A stretch of 64,000 nt of DNA, taken from contig CAXXRA010000013.1 in NCBI GenBank assembly GCA_963663975.2, positions 56,549-120,548 of the forward strand, written 5' to 3'. The notes beneath the pieces are model-generated. The model was not told the DNA's origin, did no database searches, and saw only the letters and a program-made list of their open reading frames with translations. The position numbers and the translations under genes are program-made. The DNA is from JANQRX01 sp963663975 (GTDB taxonomy: Bacteria; Pseudomonadota; Alphaproteobacteria; Rhizobiales; Kaistiaceae). This document shows positions 1 to 10,738 of the stretch, piece after piece (the first letter of the stretch is position 1; every line of letters starts with the position of its first letter).

Positions 1-95
1 TTATGCGCGCCGCATCCAAGGGGACGTTCCACCGCAACACCGTGTCGCGGAAAATCTCCCGCCTGTCGGCTCGGGTCAAAGCCATCAGCGCTTAG
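1..95 (+). CDS. rpsT: 30S ribosomal protein S20, 3' end only
   Basis: The first bases read in frame (codons from position 3) as the C-terminus of ribosomal protein S20, a 16S rRNA-binding protein of the small subunit. The tail KGTFHRNTVSRKISRLSARV followed by KAISA and a TAG stop fits the basic C-terminal helix of the family (helper pattern K-G-x-x-H-x-N-x-x-x-R-K-x-S-R-L). The 5' part lies outside the window. Finding rpsT just before dnaA is the usual order in many alphaproteobacteria, which supports the call. Confidence 0.85.
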   Translation, partial: MRAASKGTFHRNTVSRKISRLSARVKAISA

Positions 96-123
96 CCGTC
101 CCGGCGTTTTTCCGACTTTGGTT

Positions 124-150
124 CGCCCGGCTCCGGCCGGGCGTTGTCGT
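124..150 (+). terminator. Rho-independent-type terminator of rpsT
   Basis: A perfect 8-bp GC stem (cgcccggc / gccgggcg, loop tccg, 124-143) lies 28 bp after the rpsT stop and is followed by a short mixed T tract (ttgtcgt). The T run is weak, so efficiency is uncertain. Confidence 0.6.
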
Positions 151-771
151 ATGGACGGCGCATCGCCGGCCATCGCCGGTCGGCTTCTCGCACGCGCGCT
201 TAGGCGGGTCGGAGAATGTGACGCCTGTTGTCGTTGAATTTCAAAGTGCTACGGGCAAGTCCCGGCCACGGAACGAATCCGGCGGCAGATTCGGGTCGAG
301 TCAAGAGGCCAGGCGCCAAAAAAATCTTCGGCGAGCTTTGTGTTCGACGGCGTGACCGCGCCCAAATTTTACCTCAAGGACTCCAAGAACTTATCCGGTC
401 AGCGTGCGTCCGGCCGATCGCCGGAAACCGCGTGAGCGGGCGGCTGAAGGGTCGGCTTCCGTCAAGTTGCCATTGCAGGGCGCTACCGCCCTGTGTAATT
501 TGATGGGATCGAGTTCAAGAACAGGTTAATGAGGCAGAGCGGCGACGTTCCGGAGTATTCATCGGGCTGACGGTCGAGTGATTAAGTTTTCATGGCGAGC
601 GCCGAACTATTTGTCTCCAAGATCTGCATTTATTGAGTAGGCGTTATCGCGTTTACCCGGAATTTCTTTTCGGAAAAGCTTTCAGGTGCAAGCAAAAAGC
701 GTGTTGATTGGGCGAGACCGCGCGGCTGTTGTCTGTGCGTGTTGGGGGACTCTCTCGGGCCTGGGGGCGGC
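151..771. other. rpsT-dnaA spacer without a convincing gene
   Basis: About 600 bp with no recognisable protein. The frame open at 228-503 has no family resemblance and no ribosome-binding site. One imperfect DnaA-box-like word (TTATCCGGT, 391-399) is present but there is no cluster of boxes, so no origin is claimed. The promoter of the rhodanese-dnaA unit should be here; the AT-rich stretch around 590-690 is the likeliest place. Confidence 0.4.
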
Positions 772-1203
772 ATGACGGGCTATAGCGGCGACATCTCTGT
801 CACCAAAGCATGGGACGACCTGGTATCGGCGTCCAACGCCACGTTGATCGATGTGCGCTCGACGGCTGAGTGGACTTTTGTCGGTGTCCCGGATCTCGAG
901 CCGATTGGCAAGGCGGCGATCTTCGTTGCGTGGAACGAGTTTCCATCGGGCCGGGTGCTTGAGGATTTCTCCGAACGCCTGCGGGTCGAACTCGATACCA
1001 GGGGCATCGGCACCGACGCGCCGCTGTATTTCATCTGCCGTTCCGGCCAGCGCAGCCGCAACGCGGCGATTGCCGCGACCGCCGCGGGATATCTCAATTG
1101 CTTCAATGTCATGGACGGTTTCGAAGGGGCGCTCGACCCCGCCGGACACCGGGCAAGTGACGGCAGCTGGAAGGCTGCGGGATTACCATGGCGGCAATCG
1201 TAA
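772..1203 (+). CDS. Rhodanese-like domain protein
   Basis: A 143-residue single rhodanese domain. The signature DVRSTAEWTFVGVPDL near the N-terminus and the active-site loop CRSGQRS, with the catalytic cysteine that would carry a persulfide, are both present. Such proteins handle sulfane sulfur in the cytoplasm; the physiological acceptor is unknown. ATG 772 is preferred over the upstream GTG 739 because it follows a gggggcgg tract and matches the usual N-terminus of the domain. It overlaps the longest dnaA frame by 16 bp, suggesting a shared transcript. Confidence 0.85.
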   Translation: MTGYSGDISVTKAWDDLVSASNATLIDVRSTAEWTFVGVPDLEPIGKAAIFVAWNEFPSGRVLEDFSERLRVELDTRGIGTDAPLYFICRSGQRSRNAAIAATAAGYLNCFNVMDGFEGALDPAGHRASDGSWKAAGLPWRQS

Positions 1204-2726
1204 ACACGATGGTTGCCCAGACCAACCTCAACCACAAAAGCGTCGCGCGACCGGGCAAGGTCTCCGGCAAGCGCGGCAAACACGACATGGAGAGCGGAAT
1301 GGCGGCGGACAATCCCACCGAAGCCGAATGGACCCGGGTCAAGGTGCGTCTGAAGACCCAGTTGGGCGAGGACGTCTTCAACAGCTGGTTCGGGCGCGTC
1401 GAACTGGAGGAAGTCGGGCCGAGCCAGGTTCACCTCTCGGTCGCCACGCGGTTTCTCAAATCGTGGATCAACGCTCATTACAGCGAACGGCTGCTGAAGC
1501 TGTGGAAGGCCGAACGCAAGGCCATCGCACGGATCGAAATCTCGGTCAGGGGTGCTGTGCGGACCAAGGCGGTGCTGCGGCCGCAGCCGACCGAAGCTGC
1601 CCAGGCCGCACCCGTGAAGGAACCGCCCGGCGGGGCCGACCCGCTACCGGCCAGAGAAAACGGTGGCGGTAAAGGCGGGCTCAGCGGCTCGCCGGTCGAT
1701 CCCAAATACAGCTTTGAGACGTTTTGCGAGGGCACGACCAACCGTGTCGCCTACGCCGCCGCTCGCGCGGTCGCCGAGATGGTCGGGCCACCGACCCAAT
1801 TCAATCCGCTCTACCTCCACGCCGGGGTCGGTCGCGGCAAGACCCATCTCCTCCACGCGACCACCAGGGCCGCGCGCCGTGCCCATCCGCACCGCAATGT
1901 CGTCTACCTGACGGCGGAGCATTTCATGTTCCGCTTCGTCGCCGCCCTGCGCGGCCAATTGGCCATCCCGTTCAAGGAAAGCCTGCGGGAGATCGACCTC
2001 CTGCTGATCGACGACATGCAGTTCCTGCAGGGCAAATCGGTTCAGCAGGAGTTCTGTCACATGCTGAACGCGCTGATCGACGGCGCCCGACAGGTGGTCG
2101 TTGCCGCAGACCGGCCGGCGGCGGATCTTGAGACCCTCGACGAACGCGTCCGCTCCCGCCTTCGCGGCGGCGTCGCCTTCGAGATTGGCCCTCCCGACAC
2201 GCCGCTCAGGCGACAGATCGTGGCCATGCGTTACGCCGCCGCGCAGAGCCAGACGCCCGGCCTCGACATCCCGCCGCCGGTCTTGGAATACGTCGCGGTA
2301 TCGGTGGCCAACAATGGGCGCGACCTGGAGGGTGCGCTCAACCGCCTGGTTGCGCAATGGCAGTTTACCCACCAGCCGGTCACCCTTGCCTCGGCCGAGA
2401 TCACGCTGCGCGATTTGGTCGGCGCGCGTGAACCACGCAGGGTCAAGATCGAGGACATTCAGCGAGTCGTGTCGCGGCACTTCAACGTTTCCAAGGCGGA
2501 CCTCCTGTCCAGCCGCCGGACCCGCACAATCGTCCGCCCGCGGCAGATTGCCATGTATCTGGCCAAGATGCTGACCCCGCGCTCCTTGCCCGAGATCGGG
2601 CGCCGCTTCGGCGGCCGCGATCACACCACGGTTCTGCACGCGGTGCGCAAGATCGAGGATTTGATGCGGGGCGACAGACTGTTGGCGGAGGAGATCGAGC
2701 TCCTCAAACGCATCATCGATGAGTGA
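1188..2726 (+). CDS. dnaA: Chromosomal replication initiator protein DnaA
   Basis: DnaA binds DnaA boxes at the origin and melts it in its ATP form. From the outer start the frame encodes 512 residues. Domain I (W-x-x-V ... F-x-x-WF) begins near residue 45, then a low-complexity linker, the AAA+ core with Walker A GVGRGKTH near residue 213 and Walker B LLLIDDMQF near 270, and the C-terminal DNA-binding domain with the signature GRDHTTVLHAVRKI near 475. The first 33-37 residues are atypical for the family, so ATG 1287 (MESG) or 1299 (MAAD, preceded by ggagag) may be the real start. The glycine-rich Walker A carries R instead of the common L. Confidence 0.95.
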   Translation: MAAIVNTMVAQTNLNHKSVARPGKVSGKRGKHDMESGMAADNPTEAEWTRVKVRLKTQLGEDVFNSWFGRVELEEVGPSQVHLSVATRFLKSWINAHYSERLLKLWKAERKAIARIEISVRGAVRTKAVLRPQPTEAAQAAPVKEPPGGADPLPARENGGGKGGLSGSPVDPKYSFETFCEGTTNRVAYAAARAVAEMVGPPTQFNPLYLHAGVGRGKTHLLHATTRAARRAHPHRNVVYLTAEHFMFRFVAALRGQLAIPFKESLREIDLLLIDDMQFLQGKSVQQEFCHMLNALIDGARQVVVAADRPAADLETLDERVRSRLRGGVAFEIGPPDTPLRRQIVAMRYAAAQSQTPGLDIPPPVLEYVAVSVANNGRDLEGALNRLVAQWQFTHQPVTLASAEITLRDLVGAREPRRVKIEDIQRVVSRHFNVSKADLLSSRRTRTIVRPRQIAMYLAKMLTPRSLPEIGRRFGGRDHTTVLHAVRKIEDLMRGDRLLAEEIELLKRIIDE

Positions 2727-2866
2727 GGGTGCGGTTTCCCTTGCGCTTCGGCGGCCGTCGCGGCAGGTTCCGAACGTCGGCAGGGAATCACCGGCGGCCG
2801 GCCTGATCGATCTTCGGCGTTGGTCTTTCGGCCCGGCCACTCCAAAAACGAGAGGCAACCATCGTC

Positions 2867-3982
2867 ATGCGCGCGGCCGTCGAGCGTTCGCACCTGCTCA
2901 GATCACTGTCCCACGTTCACCGCGTGGTCGAACGGCGCAACACCATACCGATTCTGTCCAATGTTCTGATCCATGCCAGCGGCGGACGGATTACGCTGAA
3001 GGCGACCGATCTCGACCTCGAAGTCACCGAGACCGTCCCGGCCGTGGTGGAGCGCGAAGGCGGTACCACCATACCTGCGCATATCCTGTACGACATCGTC
3101 AGGAAGCTGCCGGACGGCGCCGAGGTTTCGTTCGACAGCGGCGACGGATCGCAACTCCAGCTGACCTCGGGGCGATCCCGGTTTGCGCTCCAGGCGCTGC
3201 CCGAATCCGACTTCCCCGACCTGGCCGCCGGCGACCTGCCGACCCGCTTTACCCTGGCTGCCAGCTCGTTGAAGAAGCTGATCGATCGCACCCAGTTCGC
3301 GATCTCGACGGAAGAGACGCGCTATTATCTCAACGGGATCTATCTGCACCTGGTCACCATCGATGGCGCCGCAATGCTCAGGGCGGTGGCCACCGACGGT
3401 CACCGGCTCGCCCAGGCGCAAATCGCCGCGCCCGAGGGCGTTGACGGACTGCCCGGGGTGATCGTGCCGCGCAAGGCGGTCGGCGAGATCCAAAAGCTGC
3501 TCGACGTCCCCGACGCGGAGGTGCTCGTCGAAATCTCCGAGGCCAAGATCCGGACCACGATCGGCGACGTCATCCTGACCTCCAAGCTCATCGACGGGAC
3601 CTTTCCCGAATACGACCGCGTCATCCCCAGAAACAACGACAAGATTCTCAAGGTCGGCCGCTCGGAGTTCTCCGAATCGGTCGATCGGGTATCGACGGTG
3701 TCATCCGAACGCGGCCGGGCGGTGAAGATCGGCCTGGCCGAGGGGCGCATGGTGCTGTCGGTCAACAACCCCGATTCCGGCAGCGCCGAAGAGGAACTCG
3801 GCGTCGACTACAGCGCCGATCCGATCGATATCGGCTTCAACTCCCGTTATCTGCTGGATGTCGCCGGACAGCTTGAAACCGAGACCGCCGAGTTTCGGTT
3901 CGCCGACCCCGGCTCGCCCACGCTGATCCTCGACGACGGCGACAGCGATGCGCTCTACGTCCTGATGCCGATGCGGGTCTGA
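2867..3982 (+). CDS. dnaN: DNA polymerase III sliding clamp (beta subunit)
   Basis: 371 residues, the normal length for the three-domain beta clamp that forms a ring around DNA and tethers polymerase III. Typical blocks are seen: the N-terminal RNTIPILSNVLI, the central TRYYLNGIYLH and ATDGHRLAQ, and the C-terminal end DALYVLMPMRV, which contributes to the protein-binding cleft. It lies 140 bp after dnaA in the same direction and is followed by a strong terminator. Confidence 0.97.
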   Translation: MRAAVERSHLLRSLSHVHRVVERRNTIPILSNVLIHASGGRITLKATDLDLEVTETVPAVVEREGGTTIPAHILYDIVRKLPDGAEVSFDSGDGSQLQLTSGRSRFALQALPESDFPDLAAGDLPTRFTLAASSLKKLIDRTQFAISTEETRYYLNGIYLHLVTIDGAAMLRAVATDGHRLAQAQIAAPEGVDGLPGVIVPRKAVGEIQKLLDVPDAEVLVEISEAKIRTTIGDVILTSKLIDGTFPEYDRVIPRNNDKILKVGRSEFSESVDRVSTVSSERGRAVKIGLAEGRMVLSVNNPDSGSAEEELGVDYSADPIDIGFNSRYLLDVAGQLETETAEFRFADPGSPTLILDDGDSDALYVLMPMRV

Positions 3983-4016
3983 CGCCGTCCGCACGACCGC
4001 CGGTACGACAAAGTCG

Positions 4017-4050
4017 AAGGGCCGCCCGTTGGGGCGGCCCTTCCATCGTC
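4017..4050 (+). terminator. Terminator after dnaN
   Basis: A perfect 11-bp stem (aagggccgccc 4017-4027 / gggcggccctt 4032-4042, loop gttg) lies 35 bp after the dnaN stop. The right arm ends in TT but no longer T run follows. The 234 bp from here to recF contain no gene I can support. Confidence 0.65.
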
Positions 4051-4276
4051 TGCTCCGCGTGATGCCGCGGTGCGACCAGGACGTTTTACGTCCAGGAGGC
4101 TTTGACCTCGCCAGAGGCGAGCATCCAGGTCACGTCCGCCCTACGCGGCGTGGGACAATGAGACACTGGATCACCTCCTTTCGATTTGTTAACGGGGACG
4201 CCGAATATGGCCGCCGAAGCTTCCTCGCGCAAGGCCGGCCGTGCGTAGGCTCTAGGAGGCGGGCTATAACGCTCCT

Positions 4277-5461
4277 GTGGCACATGGTTCACCCATCCCC
4301 CCCGGCAACCGACCGTATGGCGTCTCTGCCCGCCACGCCTCGGTTTCGCGGCTGAAACTGACCGGATATCGCAATTACGAAGGCCTGTCGGTCGACTTCG
4401 AATCCCGCACGGTGGTGCTGACGGGCGCCAACGGAGCCGGCAAGACCAATCTGCTGGAGGCGATCTCGTTTCTATCGCCGGGACGCGGGCTGCGCCGGGC
4501 CGGGCTCGGCGAGGTGGCGCGGCGTCCGGGCGACGGCAGCTGGGCGGTGGCGGCGACCGTCGAGCGCGGCGACGGCTCGGTCGACATCGGCACCGGGATC
4601 GCCATGACCGCTGCCGGCCCGGAGAAGCGGCGCTCGATTCGCATCGAACACCAGCCGGCGCGCGCGGCCGATCAGTTGCTCGACTATCTCAAGGTCATCT
4701 GGCTGACCCCGGCGATGGACGGCCTTTTCGCGGGTCCAGCGGCGGACCGGCGGCGTTTCCTCGATCGCGCCGTGCTGGCCATTGACGGCCGTCACGGATC
4801 GCGCGTCAACGCCTTCGAGCGGGCCGTCCGCGGCCGCAACCGAATTCTCGCCGAACCGCGGATCAATGCCGGCTGGGCCGACGCGATTGAAAACGAAATC
4901 GCCGAACTGGGTGTGGCCATCGCCGCCGCGCGGCGGGACTGGTGCGACCTGATCACGGCGCTGATCGAGGAGGAGGATGACGACGGTCCCTTCCCGGCCG
5001 CCGGGATTTCACTCGAAGGATTTCTCGAGGCGGGTCTGGCCGGGGGCTCGGCGCCCGATCTCGAGGAGGCCTACCGCAGCCGGCTTGCCGCGGAGCGGGG
5101 CCGCGACGCGGCCGCCGGTCGCACCTTGACCGGGGCCCACCGCTCCGACCTTGCCGTCAGGCATGTCGCCAAGGAGCGCGCGGCGGACGCCTGTTCGACG
5201 GGCGAACAGAAGGCGCTGTTGGTCGGCATGGTGCTGGCCCAGGCCGGACTGGTGATGCGACGCAATGGCGAGACGCCGATCGTACTCCTCGATGAGATCG
5301 CCGCTCATCTCGATGAGACCAGGCGCATGGCGCTGTTCGAAATCCTCGACCAGCGCGGATGTCAGACCTTCATGACCGGAACCGACGCGGCCCTCTTCGA
5401 CGTCGCCGGCCTCCCCATGCAACATGTTCTGGTCGACGAGGGTACCGTCCGCATGCCCTAG
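4277..5461 (+). CDS. recF: DNA replication and repair protein RecF
   Basis: RecF is an SMC-like ATPase that helps load RecA at gaps through RecFOR. The 394-residue frame shows Walker A GANGAGKTN near residue 50, the ABC-type signature STGEQKALL near 307 and Walker B PIVLLDE near 334, plus the N-terminal LKLTGYRNYEGL block. The only start-like codon at the right distance is GTG 4277; the first ~25 residues are not conserved in the family, so the start is uncertain. Position between dnaN and gyrB is the standard order. Confidence 0.93.
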   Translation: MAHGSPIPPGNRPYGVSARHASVSRLKLTGYRNYEGLSVDFESRTVVLTGANGAGKTNLLEAISFLSPGRGLRRAGLGEVARRPGDGSWAVAATVERGDGSVDIGTGIAMTAAGPEKRRSIRIEHQPARAADQLLDYLKVIWLTPAMDGLFAGPAADRRRFLDRAVLAIDGRHGSRVNAFERAVRGRNRILAEPRINAGWADAIENEIAELGVAIAAARRDWCDLITALIEEEDDDGPFPAAGISLEGFLEAGLAGGSAPDLEEAYRSRLAAERGRDAAAGRTLTGAHRSDLAVRHVAKERAADACSTGEQKALLVGMVLAQAGLVMRRNGETPIVLLDEIAAHLDETRRMALFEILDQRGCQTFMTGTDAALFDVAGLPMQHVLVDEGTVRMP

Positions 5462-5507
5462 CCCGGACTTCTCACGCTGGACACGGGCCCGCGTGAGAAA
5501 TCCGGGC
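5461..5507. terminator. Long inverted repeat directly after recF
   Basis: The arms gcccggacttctcacgc (5461-5477) and gcgtgagaaatccgggc (5491-5507) pair over 17 bp with one mismatch, around a 13-nt loop, beginning at the last base of the recF stop codon. It is not followed by a T run, so it may be an mRNA-stabilising or weak bidirectional terminator structure rather than a classical terminator. Confidence 0.45.
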
Positions 5508-5597
5508 CAGCCCCAAGACGAGCTTTTTGAGCCACGCCCGATCGCCCGGTGAAAACTCGGCTGTTTTGTCGCCAAAGGGGCGAAAATCGGGCTCGGC

Positions 5598-5608
5598 AAT
5601 GCTATATA
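5598..5608 (+). promoter_or_regulatory. Candidate -10 region of the original gyrB promoter
   Basis: The word gctatatatg (5601-5610) is the best -10-like sequence in the recF-gyrB gap before the repeat. No convincing -35 was found at 17 bp. If it is the gyrB promoter, the repeat and the IS481 element now lie in the gyrB leader. Confidence 0.2.
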
Positions 5609-5714
5609 TGACAGGGTGATTCAGACCGACGCTGCTCGCCACACGGGAAGATGTTGCCGGCTGTGCAAGGGCGCCTGACAAGGTGCCCCGGCGTCTGTCC
5701 AGACAAGAACGGAT

Positions 5715-5990
5715 CCAGAGCCCTTTCGACCAACTCGGAGCCATTCTGACGGAGCGATTTTGTGACAGGATCAAGTGAAGGCTCGAAGAACGTATTTGGA
5801 TACGGTCGAGGAGCTTTGCGCAGGAATTGGCGCAAAATAGCCCGTCCCTTCGGGTTTCCGATCGGCGGGCGCCCAACGCCGAACCAATCTGGAACGATGC
5901 GGGGGCATCGCCCGTCGATCGTTTCGACGATTGTTCGCCTCGCCAATCGCGAAACAGATATTGACTCAGGGTTGGTCGAAAGGGCTCTAG
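5715..5990 (+). repeat. CTAG-ended MITE-like element, copy A
   Basis: 276 bp bounded by 20-bp inverted repeats: left ccagagccctttcgaccaac (one mismatch to the family), right gttggtcgaaagggctctag, the exact reverse complement of the family left end. It has no coding capacity. Internal blocks (ctgacggagcgattttgtga; ggcgcaaaatagcccgtccc; tcgcctcgccaatcgcgaaa) recur in copies B, D and E. The right-end CTAG (5987-5990) is the target in which IS481 copy 1 sits; without the IS, that CTAG would directly precede the gyrB ATG. Confidence 0.85.
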
Positions 5991-7039
5991 ATGTGAATTT
6001 TCAGGACGTTGTCCATTCGGTCCTGTCGAGAGAAGCTGATGTCAGCCAACGTCAGTGATTCTCCGGAGGACCGAATGGACGTTCACCAGAATGCCCATCT
6101 TACGCCGAAAGGTCGAGAGGCCATGGTTCGCGCCGTCATGGATGAGGCCATGACGAAGGCTCAGGCCGCACGCCGTTTCAAGACAACGGCCAAGACCGTC
6201 GCCAAGTGGTTGGGCCGGTTTCGCGCGGAGGGCATTGCCGGGCTTGCCGACCGGTCCTCCAGGCCCCATTCCTCGCCAAGCCAAACGCCTTGGGCCACCG
6301 GCGAAGCGGTCGAGGTCTTGCGCCGGGCTCGTTGCACGCAGGACCACATCGCCCAGGAACTCGGCCTCAGCCGGGCGACCGTCAGCCGTATTCTCAAGCG
6401 GCGTGGCCTCAGCCTGTTGTCCGCCCTCGAGCCCAACCAGCCACGCCCGCGCTATGAGCGCGAAACGCCAGGCGAAATCATCCATATGGACATCAAGAAG
6501 CTCGGTCGCTTCAATCGTGTCGGCCATCGCATCACCGGCGATCGCAGGCGCCAGAGCAACCAGCGCCATAACGGCACCGCGCCCGGTTGGGAGTATGTCC
6601 ACGTCGCCATCGACGACCATTCCCGCATCGGCTTTGCCGACATCTTCCCGAACGAGAAAAAGGAAAGCGCCGTGGCCTTCCTCGAAGCCGCCGTAACCTA
6701 CTTTGCCACCCTCGGCGTTACCATCACCCGCGTCATGACCGACAATGGATCATGCTACAGATCCAAGGCCTTCCGCGATGCCTGCCGAAGGCTCACCATC
6801 AAGCATATCCGCACCAAACCCTACACGCCTCAGACCAACGGCAAGGCCGAACGCTTCATCCAGACAATGTTGCGAGAATGGGCCTACGCAACCGAATTCC
6901 ACAACTCAGACCAGCGAAAAGCAGATCTGCCGAAATGGCAGCACCGCTACAACTGGCATCGACCCCATGCCAGCCTCAATCGACAAACACCAATCAGCCG
7001 ACTCGGCCTGAACCGGGACAACCTGTTGAAGCTTCACAG
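5991..7039 (+). mobile_element. IS481-family insertion sequence, copy 1
   Basis: 1049 bp, essentially identical to 32004-33052 (one synonymous C/T difference seen near the 3' end, apart from the outermost bases). Imperfect terminal inverted repeats begin TGTGAATTTTCAGGACGTTG at the left and TGTGAAGCTTCAACAGGTTG at the right (reverse complement). Both sides are flanked by CTAG (5987-5990 and 7040-7043), a 4-bp duplication consistent with the NCTAGN preference known for IS481. The left CTAG is the end of MITE copy A. Confidence 0.88.
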
Positions 7040-7043
7040 CTAG
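6075..7043 (+). CDS. IS481-family transposase, copy 1
   Basis: 322 residues. An N-terminal helix-turn-helix pair (AQAARRFKTTAKTVAKWLGR and AQELGLSRATVSRILKRRG) binds the ends, and an rve/DDE integrase core follows with VAIDDHSR, MTDNGSCYRS and the NGKAERF motif with the third acidic residue. ATG 6075 is chosen because ggagg lies 7 nt upstream and IS481 transposases start MDVHQNA-like. The TAG stop is not encoded by the IS: it is the TAG of the duplicated CTAG target. The stop is immediately followed by the ATG of gyrB (TAGATG). Confidence 0.93.
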   Translation: MDVHQNAHLTPKGREAMVRAVMDEAMTKAQAARRFKTTAKTVAKWLGRFRAEGIAGLADRSSRPHSSPSQTPWATGEAVEVLRRARCTQDHIAQELGLSRATVSRILKRRGLSLLSALEPNQPRPRYERETPGEIIHMDIKKLGRFNRVGHRITGDRRRQSNQRHNGTAPGWEYVHVAIDDHSRIGFADIFPNEKKESAVAFLEAAVTYFATLGVTITRVMTDNGSCYRSKAFRDACRRLTIKHIRTKPYTPQTNGKAERFIQTMLREWAYATEFHNSDQRKADLPKWQHRYNWHRPHASLNRQTPISRLGLNRDNLLKLHS

Positions 7044-9469
<2,426 letters not shown>

Positions 9470-9473
<4 letters not shown>

Positions 9474-9746
9474 AGCCCTTCCGACCAACACTGAGCCATT
9501 CTGACGGAGCGTTTTTGTGACAAGATCAAGTCAAGGTTCGATGAGCGTATCAGGATACGGTCGAGAGACTTGGCGCCGGAATTGGCGCAAAATGGCCCGT
9601 CCCTTCGGGTTTATCGATTGGCGGGCGCCCAACGCCGAACCAATCTGGAACGATGCGGGGGCATCGCCCGTCGATCGTTTCGACGCCGGATCGCCTCGCC
9701 AATCGCGAAACAGACTTGACTCTAGGGTTGGTAGAAAGGGCTCTGG
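9470..9746 (+). repeat. CTAG-ended MITE-like element, copy B
   Basis: About 277 bp, closely similar to copy A through its whole length and in the same orientation. The left end ttagagcccttccgaccaac provides the gyrB stop codon TAG. The right end reads gttggtagaaagggctctgg, with G instead of A in the terminal CTAG. The interior is non-coding. Confidence 0.83.
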
Positions 9747-9818
9747 CCCGATTGCACTTGCGACCGCGCGTGCCAGACGCCACATCGGCCTGAACCCGAC
9801 AACCCGGAGCGAACCCCC

Positions 9819-10121
9819 TTGTACCGATTTTATCTCAGCCGATTCAGCGCGCTGAATTGGCGCCAGCGCCTGAGCGTGATCGGTGGCCTGACGGTCGCCA
9901 TTGCGCTCGCCATCGGCCTGATCATCCTGTCGCTGACCCTGGCGCTGATCCTCTTACCGGTGGTGGCGATCGCGCTGTTCGTCGCCCGCCTGCGCCTGAA
10001 CCGGGCGCTTGCCGAGGCGGCGCGACGGGGTGACCAACCGTCGAAGCCGGGCGTGCGGGTCATCGACGCGGAGTTCGAGGTGGTCGACGACAACCAGCGG
10101 GACGATTCGCGCCGCGGGTGA
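9819..10121 (+). CDS. Small membrane protein of unknown function
   Basis: A 100-residue frame with one long or two short hydrophobic helices (about residues 20-55, LSVIGGLTVAIALAIGLIIL onward) and a charged tail ending in an acidic stretch (VIDAEFEVVDDN). The only start in range is TTG 9819, with ggag 9 bp upstream. It looks like an inner-membrane protein with a cytoplasmic tail. I do not recognise a family. It begins 72 bp after MITE copy B. Confidence 0.55.
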   Translation: MYRFYLSRFSALNWRQRLSVIGGLTVAIALAIGLIILSLTLALILLPVVAIALFVARLRLNRALAEAARRGDQPSKPGVRVIDAEFEVVDDNQRDDSRRG

Positions 10122-10193
10122 CAACGATCAGGACGATGTCTGCCGGGCTTCGCGTCAGCGCGATGGACCCGATTTCCCGCGACCGAGGATCGG

Positions 10194-10704
10194 ATGAACG
10201 CCAGCGATGACGGCCGGCCACCGAAATCCGGTTGGGCCAGACTGGTCCCCGAGATCCTCGTCCAGGACCTCGCGGTAAGCTGTTCGTTCTGGCTCAACCT
10301 GCTGGGCTTCGAGATTGCTTACCAGCGACCGGAGGAAAACTTCGTCTATCTGGAGCGAGGGGAGGGCGCGCAGATCATGCTCAGCCAAAGATCGGGCAAA
10401 TGGGAAACGGCGCCGATGACAACGCCGTACGGTCGCGGCGCCATGTTTCAGGTCGCGGTCGATGATCTCGACGCCATCATGGAGCGGCTGTCGGCTGCCG
10501 ATTGGCCGCTTTATGCCGGCCCGCGCGATCGACGCCATCATGGAGCGGCTGTCGGCTGCCGATTGGCCGCTTTATGCCGGCCCGCGCGATACCTGGAGGC
10601 GTTGGGGTGACCGCGAGGGCGGTAGCCGCGAAATCCTCGTGCAGGACCCCGACGGCTATCTGATCATGATCGCTCAGGACCTCGGCCAACGCCCGCTGAC
10701 GTAG
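10194..10704 (+). pseudogene. VOC (glyoxalase/bleomycin-resistance) superfamily protein, frameshifted
   Basis: The N-terminal part (LVPEILVQDLAVSCSFWLNL, GFEIAYQRPEENFVYLERG) and the C-terminal part (REILVQDPDGYLIMIAQDLG) are the two halves of a VOC domain protein of about 130 residues. Between them a 61-bp segment is repeated in tandem (10470-10530, 10531-10590). Because 61 is not a multiple of three, the reading frame shifts and the first half runs into an early stop at 10610. Removing one unit would restore a normal gene. Its substrate is unknown. Confidence 0.82.
10470..10590 (+). repeat. 61-bp perfect tandem duplication in the VOC gene
   Basis: Two adjacent units of 61 and 60 bp beginning gacgccatcatggagcggct and ending ggcccgcgcgat(c) are identical. 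The duplication is very recent, or an assembly artefact, since no base has diverged. Confidence 0.9.
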
Positions 10705-10738
10705 GCCGTCCGGCGGATCGCGCGCCAGGCCAGCCGGC

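Noticed and set aside
228..503. 91-residue open frame between rpsT and dnaA
   Set aside because: No ribosome-binding site, no similarity to any family I know, and biased composition.
151..738. Replication origin next to dnaA
   Set aside because: Only one imperfect DnaA-box-like word was found; no cluster of boxes or AT-rich unwinding array, so the gene order alone does not justify an origin call.
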